Source: CBDUBU01 sp965365465
Lineage (GTDB): Bacteria; Bacteroidota; Rhodothermia; Rhodothermales; DASSAV01
Assembly: GCA_965365465.1 (NCBI GenBank)
Contig: CBDUBU010000025.1
Location: 1-23,503 of the forward strand
Length of the DNA stretch: 23,503 nucleotides
Direction of reading: 5' to 3'
How positions within the stretch are numbered: position 1 is the first letter of the stretch; the number at the start of each line of letters is the position of its first letter. The notes below the pieces were generated by a model, which had not been told where the DNA came from, did not search any database, and was given only the letters and a program-made list of their open reading frames with translations. Shown here one piece after another: positions 1 to 7,942 of this stretch. The translations under genes were made by a program, and so were the position numbers.

Positions 1-1612
1 TCCTGGGGGCAGGGGGATCGTCGGCTTCCTTTGCTTTTCCTTTGGGCGATGCGGCAACAGGAACACTTTTTTCCGCATCGGATCCAGACTTTCCATTGGT
101 AGTGACCATGGTGGACACGCTGGGTCTCAGGCGCTGGCGTGTGATCTGCACCAGTCCGAAATCACTCATCGGCAGGATCTTGGTGACGGCCCTGTCCTTT
201 CTGAACTCTTTCTTGAGCTCATCATAGACTTTCTGGCGGTTTTTGTCCTCTCGCAGGTCAATGAAGTCGACTACAATGATGCCGCCTATGTCTCGCAGTC
301 GCACCTGTCGGGCCAGGACCCGCGCCGCTTCGAGATTCACCTTGAGCGAATTGACCTCCTGCGTCATCCCTCGTCCTGAACGGCCCGAGTTGACATCGAT
401 CACATACATGGCCTCCGTCCGCTCGATGAACAGATAGCCTCCGGTGGGCAGATCGACGCGGCTCTCGAAAACCTGTGCTGCGTCGCGTGCGATGCTGGTC
501 GCTTCAAAGATGGGCTTGTTGTTCTTGTGAATCTGAACGGCGGGGACCATCTGCGGGGCAACGGCCTGGACGTAGCTCTTGATATTGCGATACAGCTTTG
601 GATCGTCTACCAGGATGCGGTCATAGTCTTCCGAGAACAGATCGCGGATAACAGACGATACCATATTGACATCTTCGTGGACAAGCAGCGGCGGGCTGGG
701 TTTGCCGGCGAGCTTTTTCTCGATCTTGCGCCACTTTTCGACCAGCAACCGAAGGTCCGTATCCAGCGCTTTTGCGTTTCTGCCTTCTGCTACCGTTCGG
801 ACGATAACGCCAAAACCATCCGGCGCCAGGCTTTTCGCCAGCGCGCGTAGCCGGCGCCGTTCCTTGTAGGAGGAAATTTTTTTCGATACGGCGACATAAT
901 CCGCCAGCGGGACGAGCACGAGAAAGCGGCCTGCCAGGGAGATGTCCGTTGAGACGCGGCTTCCTTTAGACGAGATAGGTTCTTTAACGATCTTGACCAG
1001 GATGGACTGATCCCTTTTCAGATATATGTCCGGCGATCCCTGCTCCTTTTGTGGCGCAGCCTTGTCAGGCTTGGCTGCTTTGGAACCCTGCTCCTGCGAT
1101 TCGTCCGTTTTATGCCTGGATTTGCGCTGTGTAGAACGGCGGAGTCCCCGGGTGCGCGCCGTTGTTTTACTGCGCGGATCTCTGGAGCTTTCCTCGGTTT
1201 GTTCTGCTTCTGCACTGGCTTCCTGCGTTTCCGAGCCATTGCTGGTTTCCGGAGGATTGCTCTTGTGCTGGCGCTGCCCGTGAGGGCGCCGGCGCTTTCC
1301 TCGCGCCCGGTGCTGATCCGGGTGGATTGTGTGTTTGCCGACTTCCGGATTGGGATCTTCAAGAAACGTGAGTAGATCCCCCAGATTGTCCGATAAATCG
1401 GAGAAATGCAAAAAGGCATCCTGTTTTTGCCCGATATCGACAAAAGCAGCCTGTATGCTCGGCATGATCTTGCGGACACGTCCGAGACAGATGTCCCCTA
1501 GCGTTCTTTCGTTCTGGGGGTTCTCGATATAGAGCTCGACCAGTTCGCCATGTTCGACGATGGCTATACGGGTCTGCTCCTTTTCTGCATTGATAATGAT
1601 TTCCTTTGCCAT
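1..1612 (-). CDS. rng: Ribonuclease G/E (Rng/CafA family), 3' end cut by window edge
   Basis: Endoribonuclease of the RNase E/G family, which processes rRNA precursors and decays mRNA in the cytoplasm. Reading the minus strand from the ATG at 1612 gives 537 codons without a stop up to the window edge, so the C-terminus is missing. The N-terminus is a split S1 domain (residues 1-75 and about 197-240, with GRVRKIMPSIQAAFVDIG and DAFLHFSDL). The catalytic core follows, with Mg-binding aspartates at about D406 (VIDVNSG) and D449 (VVDFIDL) and the LVQITRQRLRPS motif near 487-498. Between the S1 halves lies a low-complexity stretch (about residues 86-195) rich in R, K, Q, E and S; E. coli RNase G has only a short loop there. 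After the core comes a polar linker (about 500-537), where family members normally continue to a zinc-link and small domain. The start is supported by the canonical S1 beginning at MAKEIIINAEKEQTRIAIVE. Family assignment is very secure; the choice between rng and rne naming is not. Confidence 0.95.
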   Translation of the reverse strand, partial: MAKEIIINAEKEQTRIAIVEHGELVELYIENPQNERTLGDICLGRVRKIMPSIQAAFVDIGQKQDAFLHFSDLSDNLGDLLTFLEDPNPEVGKHTIHPDQHRARGKRRRPHGQRQHKSNPPETSNGSETQEASAEAEQTEESSRDPRSKTTARTRGLRRSTQRKSRHKTDESQEQGSKAAKPDKAAPQKEQGSPDIYLKRDQSILVKIVKEPISSKGSRVSTDISLAGRFLVLVPLADYVAVSKKISSYKERRRLRALAKSLAPDGFGVIVRTVAEGRNAKALDTDLRLLVEKWRKIEKKLAGKPSPPLLVHEDVNMVSSVIRDLFSEDYDRILVDDPKLYRNIKSYVQAVAPQMVPAVQIHKNNKPIFEATSIARDAAQVFESRVDLPTGGYLFIERTEAMYVIDVNSGRSGRGMTQEVNSLKVNLEAARVLARQVRLRDIGGIIVVDFIDLREDKNRQKVYDELKKEFRKDRAVTKILPMSDFGLVQITRQRLRPSVSTMVTTNGKSGSDAEKSVPVAASPKGKAKEADDPPAPR

Positions 1613-2351
1613 AAAAGACCCTGGTGCACGCATTCTAACGTCCGGTCTGGATATGGCACGTACGATCCCGGCGAAGCCGGAAGGGGCGCAAGAACTTGTG
1701 CGTACACGGATGCAAAAGAGCAAACAATACGGCCCGGCGGCGAGGTCGCGCTGGACGGGATCAGGAGATTACGGTGGGCTGACGGAAGCGCCACCTGCTC
1801 TGTGTAGCGTGAGTTGCCAAATGGAAACCGGCTCAAGAGGTGCGTGCAGCACTCCTTGATAATACTGTATAACCCTTGTGGATGTTGTAGCAGAGCCGCA
1901 AAAAGGGCGCCGCTTAGAATGAGAGCGTTCTGCAAATCCGGAACTTGACTTATAAAACAAACCACCGCGAGACGTCCTGCAAGCACGCGGCTTTACGTGC
2001 GGTCAATGCTGCCGCGAGCATAGTGAATCCACCAATCGACAGGCTGCCAGATGCGCGCGGCAACATCAAGAATGCCAGAATCGCAAATTGCCTACAATAG
2101 TCGTTCCCGAAGGCGCATAGCGAGAGCGCTCCCGAAATTACGAACCAACCTCTATGCGTGCAACGGGCCGCTGCTGATTCGTACAGCCGTCGGCTTGTTC
2201 AGGCAGGATCCTGACCTGAAAAACTTAAGCATTGCTATCAATTGATACTCCGTATTTCAAAAATGATCCCCTTGCAGCCTTCTCATCACAATATCTGGGT
2301 CTTTGCCCTCTGGCCCCCTACAAAATTCGCCGATTCTATTTAATGACTCCT
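1613..2351. other. Long intergenic region without a convincing gene
   Basis: Between the start of rng and the promoter of citrate synthase, no open frame looks like a protein. The candidate frames are short, lack family motifs or good starts, and one on the minus strand runs into the rng start. No tRNA cloverleaf, transposase remnant or tandem repeat was recognised. Around 1976-2020 there are short interrupted GC-rich inverted repeats, too weak to call. From about 2246 onward the composition turns AT-rich, as expected for a promoter region. An undetected small RNA or a decayed gene remains possible. Confidence 0.5.
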
Positions 2352-2380
2352 TTGTGTAAATAAGGCTTTAGCGCTATAAT
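2352..2380 (+). promoter_or_regulatory. Candidate sigma70-type promoter of citrate synthase
   Basis: TTGTGT (2352-2357) and a consensus TATAAT (2375-2380) are separated by exactly 17 nt, in an AT-rich stretch about 170 nt upstream of the citrate synthase start. This is the best promoter match noticed in the window. If used, it would give a 5' leader of roughly 160 nt containing a small 5-bp hairpin at 2480-2494. The -35 box departs from TTGACA at two or three positions, and the lineage may prefer different promoter elements, so this is a sequence-pattern prediction only. Confidence 0.5.
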
Positions 2381-2532
2381 TACTAAATAAATACAATTAA
2401 ACGGCTATTTCTTTTTCGATAACCTGAACAAGCGGTCGTTTTAAGGCGGCAATAATAAGGTTTCTCGCAAAATGTGATTTGAGGAAACCCCTCACGGCCG
2501 AAGCAAGCGATCATACATCCATGACAAGGAAT

Positions 2533-2537
2533 AGGAG
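2533..2537 (+). promoter_or_regulatory. Ribosome binding site deciding the citrate synthase start
   Basis: AGGAG lies 10 nt before the ATG at 2548. Neither the in-frame TTG at 2479 nor the in-frame ATG at 2521 has a comparable purine-rich site, so the shorter protein is preferred. Confidence 0.6.
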
Positions 2538-2547
2538 ACAGGCGAAT

Positions 2548-3744
2548 ATGCAGGAAACAGTAACAAAACCAACGGATGCCTCGCCGCTTCGTGCGGAAAA
2601 CGAGCTGCAATCCGAACAGGCTCAACCGCTCCCCAAAGCGCGCGGGCTGGAGGGCGTAGTAGCGCTGGATTCTGAGTTGTGCTTTATAGACGGCAAGGAG
2701 GGCGCACTCGTTTACCGGGGATATAGCATCGAAAACCTGGGTGCAACTGCTTCTTTTGAAGAAACGGCTTATCTGTTGTGGAACGGAAGGCTGCCTTATC
2801 AGGAAGAACTTGATGACCTGAAGGCGATGCTGGGCAAAGAACGTGTTCTTCCTGATGCCATCATCGATTTACTGCGAAGACTGCCCATTTCTTCCAGTCC
2901 GATGGTCGTTTTGCGCACTATGGTTTCTGCGCTCGCGTTATTCGACCCGGAATCGGAGGATAAATCTGCGGAAGCCAATTACCGCAAAGCTGTCCGGATC
3001 ACGGCGCGCATCCCGTCCATTATTGCCGCTTTCGACCGAATCCGGAAAGGAAAGCCGGTGATGGCGCCTTTGCAAAAAGGGTCGGTTGCCGGCGACTTCC
3101 TGTATATGCTTAACGGCGAGGAACCTGGCGCTGCCGCAGAACGCACCCTGGATGCTGCGCTGGTATTACACGCAGAGCACGGCCTTAATGCTTCAACTTT
3201 TGCAGGCCGTGTTATTGCCTCCACACTATCAGACATCTACTCCGCAGTCACGGGGGCTATCGGGGCGTTAAAGGGACCGCTGCATGGCGGCGCCAACATG
3301 GAGGTGATGAAGATGCTGCTCGAAATGGATGGCAGCGGCATCGAGACGGCAGACTATGTGCGCCGGAAGCTGGCGGCCAACGAGCGAATCATGGGGTTTG
3401 GACACCGCGTGTATAAGGTGCTGGATCCACGCGCTTCCATACTTTATCAGATGCTGGAGCGGCTCAGCGCTGAAAAGGGAGAGACGCGATGGCTTGAGAT
3501 GAGCAGGCAGATCATGGGCCTCATGGAGCAGGAAAAGAAGCTCTACCCCAACGTAGACTTTTTCAGCGCGGCTGTCTACTATCTGATGGGGATTGATATT
3601 GATCTTTATACGCCTATCTTTGCCATGAGTCGGGCGTCCGGGTGGACAGCCCATCTGCTGGAGCAGTGGAAGGACAACAAGCTGATTCGTCCGAGCGCCA
3701 GGTATGTAGGCCCGCGCGGCCTCTACAAAGAGCCGGCTGTGTAG
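2548..3744 (+). CDS. gltA: Citrate synthase
   Basis: Condenses oxaloacetate and acetyl-CoA to citrate, the entry step of the TCA cycle, in the cytoplasm. From the ATG at 2548 the product is 398 residues, close to the short Bacillus/archaeal-type citrate synthases plus a roughly 30-residue charged N-terminal extension. The fold signature starts at GLEGVVALDSELCFIDG. Catalytic residues are visible: His246 in GPLHGGAN, His286 in IMGFGHRVY and Asp337 in PNVDFF. The oxaloacetate/CoA region follows (TPIFAMSRASGWTAHLLEQ). The frame stays open upstream to 2479 (TTG), but the AGGAG at 2533-2537 favours 2548. It is followed after about 240 nt by the sdh genes on the same strand, so the two may be co-regulated TCA genes, although the gap leaves room for a separate sdh promoter. 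2-Methylcitrate synthase is the main alternative; no prp genes are nearby to support that. Confidence 0.95.
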   Translation: MQETVTKPTDASPLRAENELQSEQAQPLPKARGLEGVVALDSELCFIDGKEGALVYRGYSIENLGATASFEETAYLLWNGRLPYQEELDDLKAMLGKERVLPDAIIDLLRRLPISSSPMVVLRTMVSALALFDPESEDKSAEANYRKAVRITARIPSIIAAFDRIRKGKPVMAPLQKGSVAGDFLYMLNGEEPGAAAERTLDAALVLHAEHGLNASTFAGRVIASTLSDIYSAVTGAIGALKGPLHGGANMEVMKMLLEMDGSGIETADYVRRKLAANERIMGFGHRVYKVLDPRASILYQMLERLSAEKGETRWLEMSRQIMGLMEQEKKLYPNVDFFSAAVYYLMGIDIDLYTPIFAMSRASGWTAHLLEQWKDNKLIRPSARYVGPRGLYKEPAV

Positions 3745-3985
3745 CTTTCTTTACGGTCATAGAGGCGCAGATCGCGACAGGGAAAGCTGCCCTCGGATGT
3801 AGGGTCTTTTGCTGATCGGCTCACCAACGGCAAAGCTTCACGCTGAATTAGCAGTATCGGGTTCTTCTTCCGAACGCTTTTTCGGTAAATTGACTTGTCT
3901 GGCTGGTGTGCGTTTTGCTTTAGCGCCCCGCTTGCCTCTATCTTCTGTAACGCATCCGATGGACTAAATAAACGTCAATTTGACT

Positions 3986-4387
3986 ATGGCAGTTGAAACC
4001 GTCGAACGTGCGCGGCCAAACCCTGTTCAGCGCTATAAAGTGCGCACGGGTATGTTCGCCTGGCTGGCTCACCGGCTCAGTGGTGTAGCGCTTGTGGGCT
4101 ACCTTGTTATCCATGTATGGGGGTTGCGATCGCTGTCAGATCGGGATTCCTTCAATGAACTGATTGCGGGCTATCACGCGCCCATTTTCAAGATAGGTGA
4201 GTTCTTGCTGCTTGCTGCCGTCGCGTATCACGCCATGAACGGTTTGCGCATTGTGCTGATCGATTTCCTCGGCTGGAGTCCGACGCATCGAAAATTGTTC
4301 TGGACGCTTAGCGCAGTAGCCCTTGCTATCTTGCTGATCGGTGGTTATCCGTCGATCTACGCGCTGGTTACCTATTACGCATCCTGA
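3986..4387 (+). CDS. sdhC: Succinate dehydrogenase cytochrome b subunit (SdhC)
   Basis: Membrane anchor of complex II, carrying heme b and the quinone site with SdhD. The product has 133 residues and three hydrophobic helices (about 32-50, 68-92 and 104-130). The SdhC signature is clear: TGMFAWLAHRLSG before helix 1, with the conserved H-R-x-S-G. A heme-ligand-type His82 lies in AYHAMNGLR of helix 2. The ATG at 3986 was chosen; a TTG two codons upstream (3980) is in frame, and neither has a strong Shine-Dalgarno sequence. sdhD follows 26 nt downstream, then sdhA and sdhB, giving the order C-D-A-x-B. The form resembles the two-anchor complex II of Actinobacteria, Thermus and similar bacteria, not the single five-helix cytochrome b typical of many Bacteroidota fumarate reductases. 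Confidence 0.9.
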   Translation: MAVETVERARPNPVQRYKVRTGMFAWLAHRLSGVALVGYLVIHVWGLRSLSDRDSFNELIAGYHAPIFKIGEFLLLAAVAYHAMNGLRIVLIDFLGWSPTHRKLFWTLSAVALAILLIGGYPSIYALVTYYAS

Positions 4388-4413
4388 TAGCCCCGATACG
4401 GTAAGATATAACT

Positions 4414-4905
4414 ATGTCTAATCCCTACGGAAAGTCTACCCGTTCGTCTGCCTTTAACTGGTTCATACACCGGATTACGGGTACGTTCCTGATTTTTCTG
4501 CTTATTACCCATTTCTGGGTGCAGCATTTTGACCATCAGACAGCAACGATCACCACGGCAGTCGTTTCGCATGGCGAGATGCCGGTGTATTCGGAAGAGG
4601 CGCAACAAGCCGTCCGCCTGCAAGCCGGCGGTGCGAACGTTGCTGAAGTGACGGCCTACGATGTGGTCATGCAGCGCCTTGCCAGCCCTGTTTATGCCGT
4701 GCTGTGGAAGGGTTTTAACATCCTGTTTCTCCTTTTTGCGTTACATCACGGTTTTTACGGTTTGAATAATGTGCTGGGGGACTACATTCGCAACGATATG
4801 GTGCGTGTAGCGGTGTTCGCTCTTTCGTGGACGCTTGCCCTGGTGCTTCTCGTTATAGGGTTGTATTCGGTCATCACGGCAGGATGGAACTACGCTCCTT
4901 TGTAG
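4414..4905 (+). CDS. sdhD: Succinate dehydrogenase hydrophobic anchor subunit (SdhD)
   Basis: Second membrane anchor of complex II. The 163-residue product has three helices: about 16-38 (after FNWFIHRITGTF, again with an H-R-x-[ST]-G motif), 94-114, and 130-153. A likely heme-ligand His sits at 111 or 112 in ALHHGFYGLNNVL. Between helices 1 and 2 is a polar loop of about 40 residues (about 40-80), longer than I expect for the family, where subunits of about 115-145 residues are common. The loop ends in AYDVVMQRLASPVY, resembling the actinobacterial-type SdhD connection. sdhC lies 26 nt upstream. The next gene, sdhA, begins 132 nt downstream, with no frame worth calling in between. Paired C and D subunits of similar architecture make the assignment firm. 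Confidence 0.87.
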   Translation: MSNPYGKSTRSSAFNWFIHRITGTFLIFLLITHFWVQHFDHQTATITTAVVSHGEMPVYSEEAQQAVRLQAGGANVAEVTAYDVVMQRLASPVYAVLWKGFNILFLLFALHHGFYGLNNVLGDYIRNDMVRVAVFALSWTLALVLLVIGLYSVITAGWNYAPL

Positions 4906-5037
4906 TGGGGGCGCCGCTTGCAGATTTCCGGGCTTTACAAAGGTCATTGTTTTTCTCTCTCAAGATTCCGGGTTGCCCGGAGATGCATCGGGAGCGAAAC
5001 ATGGCTACTGATTCACGATCAATACCTTTAGAGATCC

Positions 5038-6777
5038 ATGACTTTTTCGCATGACGTCGTCATCGTCGGCGCGGGCGGCGCTGGTCTCATGGCGGCGCTG
5101 TACGCCAAGGAAGGCGGGGCCGATGTGGCTGTCGTTTCAAAGCTTCATCCGCTGCGTTCCCATACAGGCGCCGCACAGGGCGGAATCGGGGCGGCCCTGG
5201 GCAATGAGGAGGAAGACCACTGGCTCTGGCACGCTTTCGATACGGTTAAGGGAAGCGATTACCTGGGCGATCAGGATGCCATCGATATTATGTGCAAGGA
5301 TGCGCCGCGCACCATCATCGAACTGGAGCACTATGGCGTTCCGTTTAGCCGGAACAAGGAAGGCAAGATCTCTCAGCGCCGGTTTGGAGGCCACACGCGC
5401 AATTTTGGCGAAGCGCCCGTCCGCCGGGCCTGCCACGCAGCCGACCGCACAGGCCATACCATCCTGCACACGTTGTTTGATCAGTGCGTCAAGAACAATG
5501 TGCGGTTCTATGACGAATTTCAGGTGCTTGATCTGCTCCTGACGCCGGAGGGCGAAACGTGCGGCGTTGTGGCCTATGAGATTCTGACGGGCGAAGTGCA
5601 TACGTTCCACGCCAAGATCGTCAACTTTGCCACGGGCGGCTACGGACGCGCTTACAAGACAACCTCGAACGCGCACGCGGGCACCGGAGACGGCATGTCT
5701 ATCGTGCTGCGCAAGGGTCTGCCGCTGGAGGATATGGAGTTTGTTCAGTTCCATCCTACCGGTCTCTATCGTCTGGGCATTCTCATCACGGAGGGCGCTC
5801 GAGGCGAAGGAGGGATTCTGCGCAACAATTCCGGCGAGCGCTTTATGGAGCGCTACGCGCCTACCGTCAAAGACCTTGCGCCCCGCGACCTCGTTTCGCA
5901 GTGCATGTACAAGGAGATCATGGAAGGTCGTGGCGTCAACGGCAAGGAGTATATCGACCTGGATCTGACCCATGTCGGCGCCGACGTGATCGAAAAGAAG
6001 CTTCCGGAGATTGCTACCTTCTCGCGCACCTACCTCGGCATCGATCCGCTGAAGCAGCCCATTCCCGTTGCGCCGACCTGTCACTATGCCATGGGCGGGA
6101 TTCCAACCGATGCGGACGGCCGCGTCGAAAGTGCGCGGCGCGGATCGGTGGTGCCTGGCCTGTACGCCATCGGAGAATGCGCCTGTGTATCGGTTCATGG
6201 AGCCAATCGCCTCGGCACGAACTCGCTCGTAGACCTCGTGGTTTTCGGACGTCGCTCAGGAATGGCGATGGCGGAGCAGATTCGGACGGAAGGCAACAAG
6301 CGCCCGCCGCTTCCGGAGAATCCGGAGAAGCGCACGCGCCAGATGCTGGAGGAGATCCTGTCTCGCACGGAAGGAGAGCCTATTGTGAAGGTGCGAACCG
6401 ACCTCCAGAAAACCATGATGGATAACGTGTCGGTCTTCCGCAATGAGGAAACCCTGGAAAAGGCCCTGGACGATCTCAAGGAACTCCGCAAAAGGGCGCG
6501 GAAGGTGGTTTCTACCGACAAGGGTAAGCTCTTTAACACCGACCTGATGGACGCAGTCGAGGTGGAGTTCATGGTCGATTACGCTGAATCGATTGCGGCA
6601 GGAGCAAAAGTAAGAAAGGAAAGCCGGGGCGCCCACTCAAGGGACGATTACAAAACGCGAGATGACGCGAATTGGCTAAAGCACACCCTGTTCTATAGCG
6701 ATTGTGAAGGCAACTACGAGTTTGGCTTCAAGGATGTCGTTATAACGCGCTTTGAGCCGAAGGAGCGGAAGTACTAG
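5038..6777 (+). CDS. sdhA: Succinate dehydrogenase flavoprotein subunit (SdhA)
   Basis: Catalytic subunit of complex II; oxidises succinate to fumarate with covalently bound FAD on the cytoplasmic side. The 579-residue product has the standard layout. The FAD-binding Rossmann motif is VIVGAGGAGLMAALYA (about 8-23). The flavin-linked His is His42 in RSHTGAAQGGIGAAL. Substrate-site motifs are EFVQFHPTGL, LITEGARGEGG and LAPRDLVSQ, and the FAD motif near the C-terminal half is GLYAIGECACVSVHGANRLG with TNSLVDLVVFG. The C-terminal helical domain ends in the usual charged tail. The ATG at 5038 directly precedes the Rossmann strand, so the start is reasonable, though no strong ribosome site is seen. 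The 132-nt gap after sdhD is longer than other gaps in the cluster. The long antisense open frame across this gene is a shadow of its codon usage. Confidence 0.97.
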   Translation: MTFSHDVVIVGAGGAGLMAALYAKEGGADVAVVSKLHPLRSHTGAAQGGIGAALGNEEEDHWLWHAFDTVKGSDYLGDQDAIDIMCKDAPRTIIELEHYGVPFSRNKEGKISQRRFGGHTRNFGEAPVRRACHAADRTGHTILHTLFDQCVKNNVRFYDEFQVLDLLLTPEGETCGVVAYEILTGEVHTFHAKIVNFATGGYGRAYKTTSNAHAGTGDGMSIVLRKGLPLEDMEFVQFHPTGLYRLGILITEGARGEGGILRNNSGERFMERYAPTVKDLAPRDLVSQCMYKEIMEGRGVNGKEYIDLDLTHVGADVIEKKLPEIATFSRTYLGIDPLKQPIPVAPTCHYAMGGIPTDADGRVESARRGSVVPGLYAIGECACVSVHGANRLGTNSLVDLVVFGRRSGMAMAEQIRTEGNKRPPLPENPEKRTRQMLEEILSRTEGEPIVKVRTDLQKTMMDNVSVFRNEETLEKALDDLKELRKRARKVVSTDKGKLFNTDLMDAVEVEFMVDYAESIAAGAKVRKESRGAHSRDDYKTRDDANWLKHTLFYSDCEGNYEFGFKDVVITRFEPKERKY

Positions 6778-6842
6778 CAGAAGATCGGCAGAGAGGCGAC
6801 CGGGTATGGATCTGCCTGTTTGATTCCTTGTTCTTTATAGCC

Positions 6843-7043
6843 ATGCCCTACTGGACCCCTGAGCGGCTGCTGATGATCGCAGTCGTCATAACGTTGATAA
6901 GCGTGGACGGTGTATACCGAGCGTGGTTGCAGCGAGCAGACGAGCGCATCGGACCCCGGCTTTTTGTTGTGTATACGGTGGTGCTGGCTCTAGGGAGCGG
7001 TCTTGTATGGTTTGGTTTTTTCGTACGCTGGCTGAACAGCTGA
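6843..7043 (+). CDS. Small two-helix membrane protein inside the sdh cluster, unknown
   Basis: I do not recognise this gene. From the ATG at 6843 it encodes 66 residues with two hydrophobic segments (about 9-24 and 44-62) joined by a charged loop containing YRAWLQRADERIGPR. An in-frame TTG at 6828 would add five residues. It lies 65 nt after sdhA and 42 nt before sdhB, two genes usually adjacent, and all three read the same way. A transcript covering sdhA-sdhB must include it. The hydrophobic pattern, charge-balanced loop and position argue for a real gene. Inference: a small accessory or assembly subunit of complex II, by analogy with the single-helix SdhF reported in mycobacterial enzymes, or simply an unrelated inner-membrane protein. 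No motif decides between these. Confidence 0.65.
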   Translation: MPYWTPERLLMIAVVITLISVDGVYRAWLQRADERIGPRLFVVYTVVLALGSGLVWFGFFVRWLNS

Positions 7044-7085
7044 AAGCCGGGCCAACCCATGACGTAAATATTCTTTCCGTGATCA

Positions 7086-7796
7086 ATGAAGCTTAACGTT
7101 AAAATCAAGCGCTTTAATCCGGAGACCGATAAGGCTCCCTACTGGGCAACCTACGAGGTTCCGGCTGATCCAATGGATAGCGCACTGGCGCTGCTGCTCT
7201 ATATCAAGTGGCATCTGGACGGCACGCTGACCTTCAGAAAAAGCTGTGCGCATGGGATTTGCGGCTCAGATGCCATGCAGATCAACGGCGAAAACAAACT
7301 CGCCTGTTCGATCCTGGTGCAGGATCTCGCCAGGGGAGACGGCGATACGATCACCTACGCGCCGCTCCCGGCAGCTCCTGTCGTAAAGGATCTGGTAGTG
7401 GACCAGACCCGTTTCTTTGAGAAGTATCGCGCCGTCATGCCGTGGCTGATCAACAGCAAGCCTGCGCCCGAACTTGAGCGCCTGCAAAGCCCGCACGACC
7501 ATGAGGTGATTGAGGATGCTACGAAGTGCATCATGTGTGGAGCATGTACGCATAGTTGCCCGAGCACCTGGGCGGACCCGACCTATCTCGGTCCTGCGGC
7601 TATGCTGAAAGCGTACCGCTACACGTTCGACACCCGTGACGAAGGGACGGGAGACAGGCTCCAGATTGTTGACTCGAAGGAAGGACTCTGGAAATGCTAC
7701 ACTATCTTCAACTGTGTTCAAGCCTGCCCGAAAGAGATTGACATTACCAGATGGCTTTCTGCACTCAAGCGCCGGACGGTTACGGCTCGCTACTAG
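7086..7796 (+). CDS. sdhB: Succinate dehydrogenase iron-sulfur subunit (SdhB)
   Basis: Passes electrons from the SdhA flavin to the membrane quinone site. The 236-residue product shows all three cluster sites. [2Fe-2S]: C54, C59, D62 and C74 in SCAHGICGSD...LAC, with the Asp replacing a Cys as in E. coli. [4Fe-4S]: C148, C151 and C154 in CIMCGACTHSCP, plus C214. [3Fe-4S]: C158, C204 and C210 in CYTIFNCVQACP. Length matches the family. It closes the sdhC-sdhD-sdhA-small protein-sdhB cluster and is followed 80 nt later by a strong hairpin that probably terminates the operon. The ATG at 7086 has no strong ribosome site but lies at the expected N-terminus. Confidence 0.97.
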   Translation: MKLNVKIKRFNPETDKAPYWATYEVPADPMDSALALLLYIKWHLDGTLTFRKSCAHGICGSDAMQINGENKLACSILVQDLARGDGDTITYAPLPAAPVVKDLVVDQTRFFEKYRAVMPWLINSKPAPELERLQSPHDHEVIEDATKCIMCGACTHSCPSTWADPTYLGPAAMLKAYRYTFDTRDEGTGDRLQIVDSKEGLWKCYTIFNCVQACPKEIDITRWLSALKRRTVTARY

Positions 7797-7876
7797 CCGT
7801 GCAGCCGTCGAAGCAGTCCCCCTTTATCCACAGGAGTGATTGTCTTTGCGGAACTTATTGGGTCTGTTACATTTTT

Positions 7877-7922
7877 ACAAAACCGCCCCACACCGTCTGC
7901 CGGCAGTGTGGGGCGGTTTTGT
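7877..7922 (+). terminator. Strong 17-bp hairpin: sdh terminator and/or leader attenuator
   Basis: Perfect inverted repeat: arm ACAAAACCGCCCCACAC (7877-7893), 12-nt loop, arm 7906-7922 ending GGCGGTTTTGT. The GC core with flanking A and T runs is the classic shape of an intrinsic terminator, able to work in both directions. It lies 80 nt after sdhB, so sdh termination is the simplest reading. However, the ECF S-component gene starts only 20 nt after it, so a promoter for that gene must lie within or before the hairpin. Confidence 0.85.
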
Positions 7923-7942
7923 TTGGTAAAAGCACAATCACA

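Noticed and set aside
1564..1986. 140-residue minus-strand frame at the rng start
   Set aside because: It overlaps the first codons of rng in another frame, has no family features and no good start site.
1976..2020. GC-rich interrupted inverted repeats as a mobile-element end or CRISPR unit
   Set aside because: The pairs are only 5-6 bp, not repeated, and no transposase or target-site duplication was seen.
3745..3985. Possible separate promoter for sdhC (TTGACT at 3890-3895)
   Set aside because: No acceptable -10 box occurs 16-18 nt downstream, so it was not called, though a promoter somewhere in this gap is likely.
5137..6198. 353-residue open frame on the minus strand inside sdhA
   Set aside because: It is wholly antisense to a gene with complete family motifs, shows no motif of its own, and arises from the codon usage of sdhA.
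7797..7876. Known vitamin riboswitch ahead of the ECF cassette
   Set aside because: The 80-nt leader is short and shows no TPP, FMN, cobalamin, folate or preQ1 signature that I could recognise.
7751..7942. Upstream in-frame extension of the ECF S component
   Set aside because: It would overlap the end of sdhB and run through the 17-bp hairpin. The ATG at 7943 leads straight into the membrane protein.
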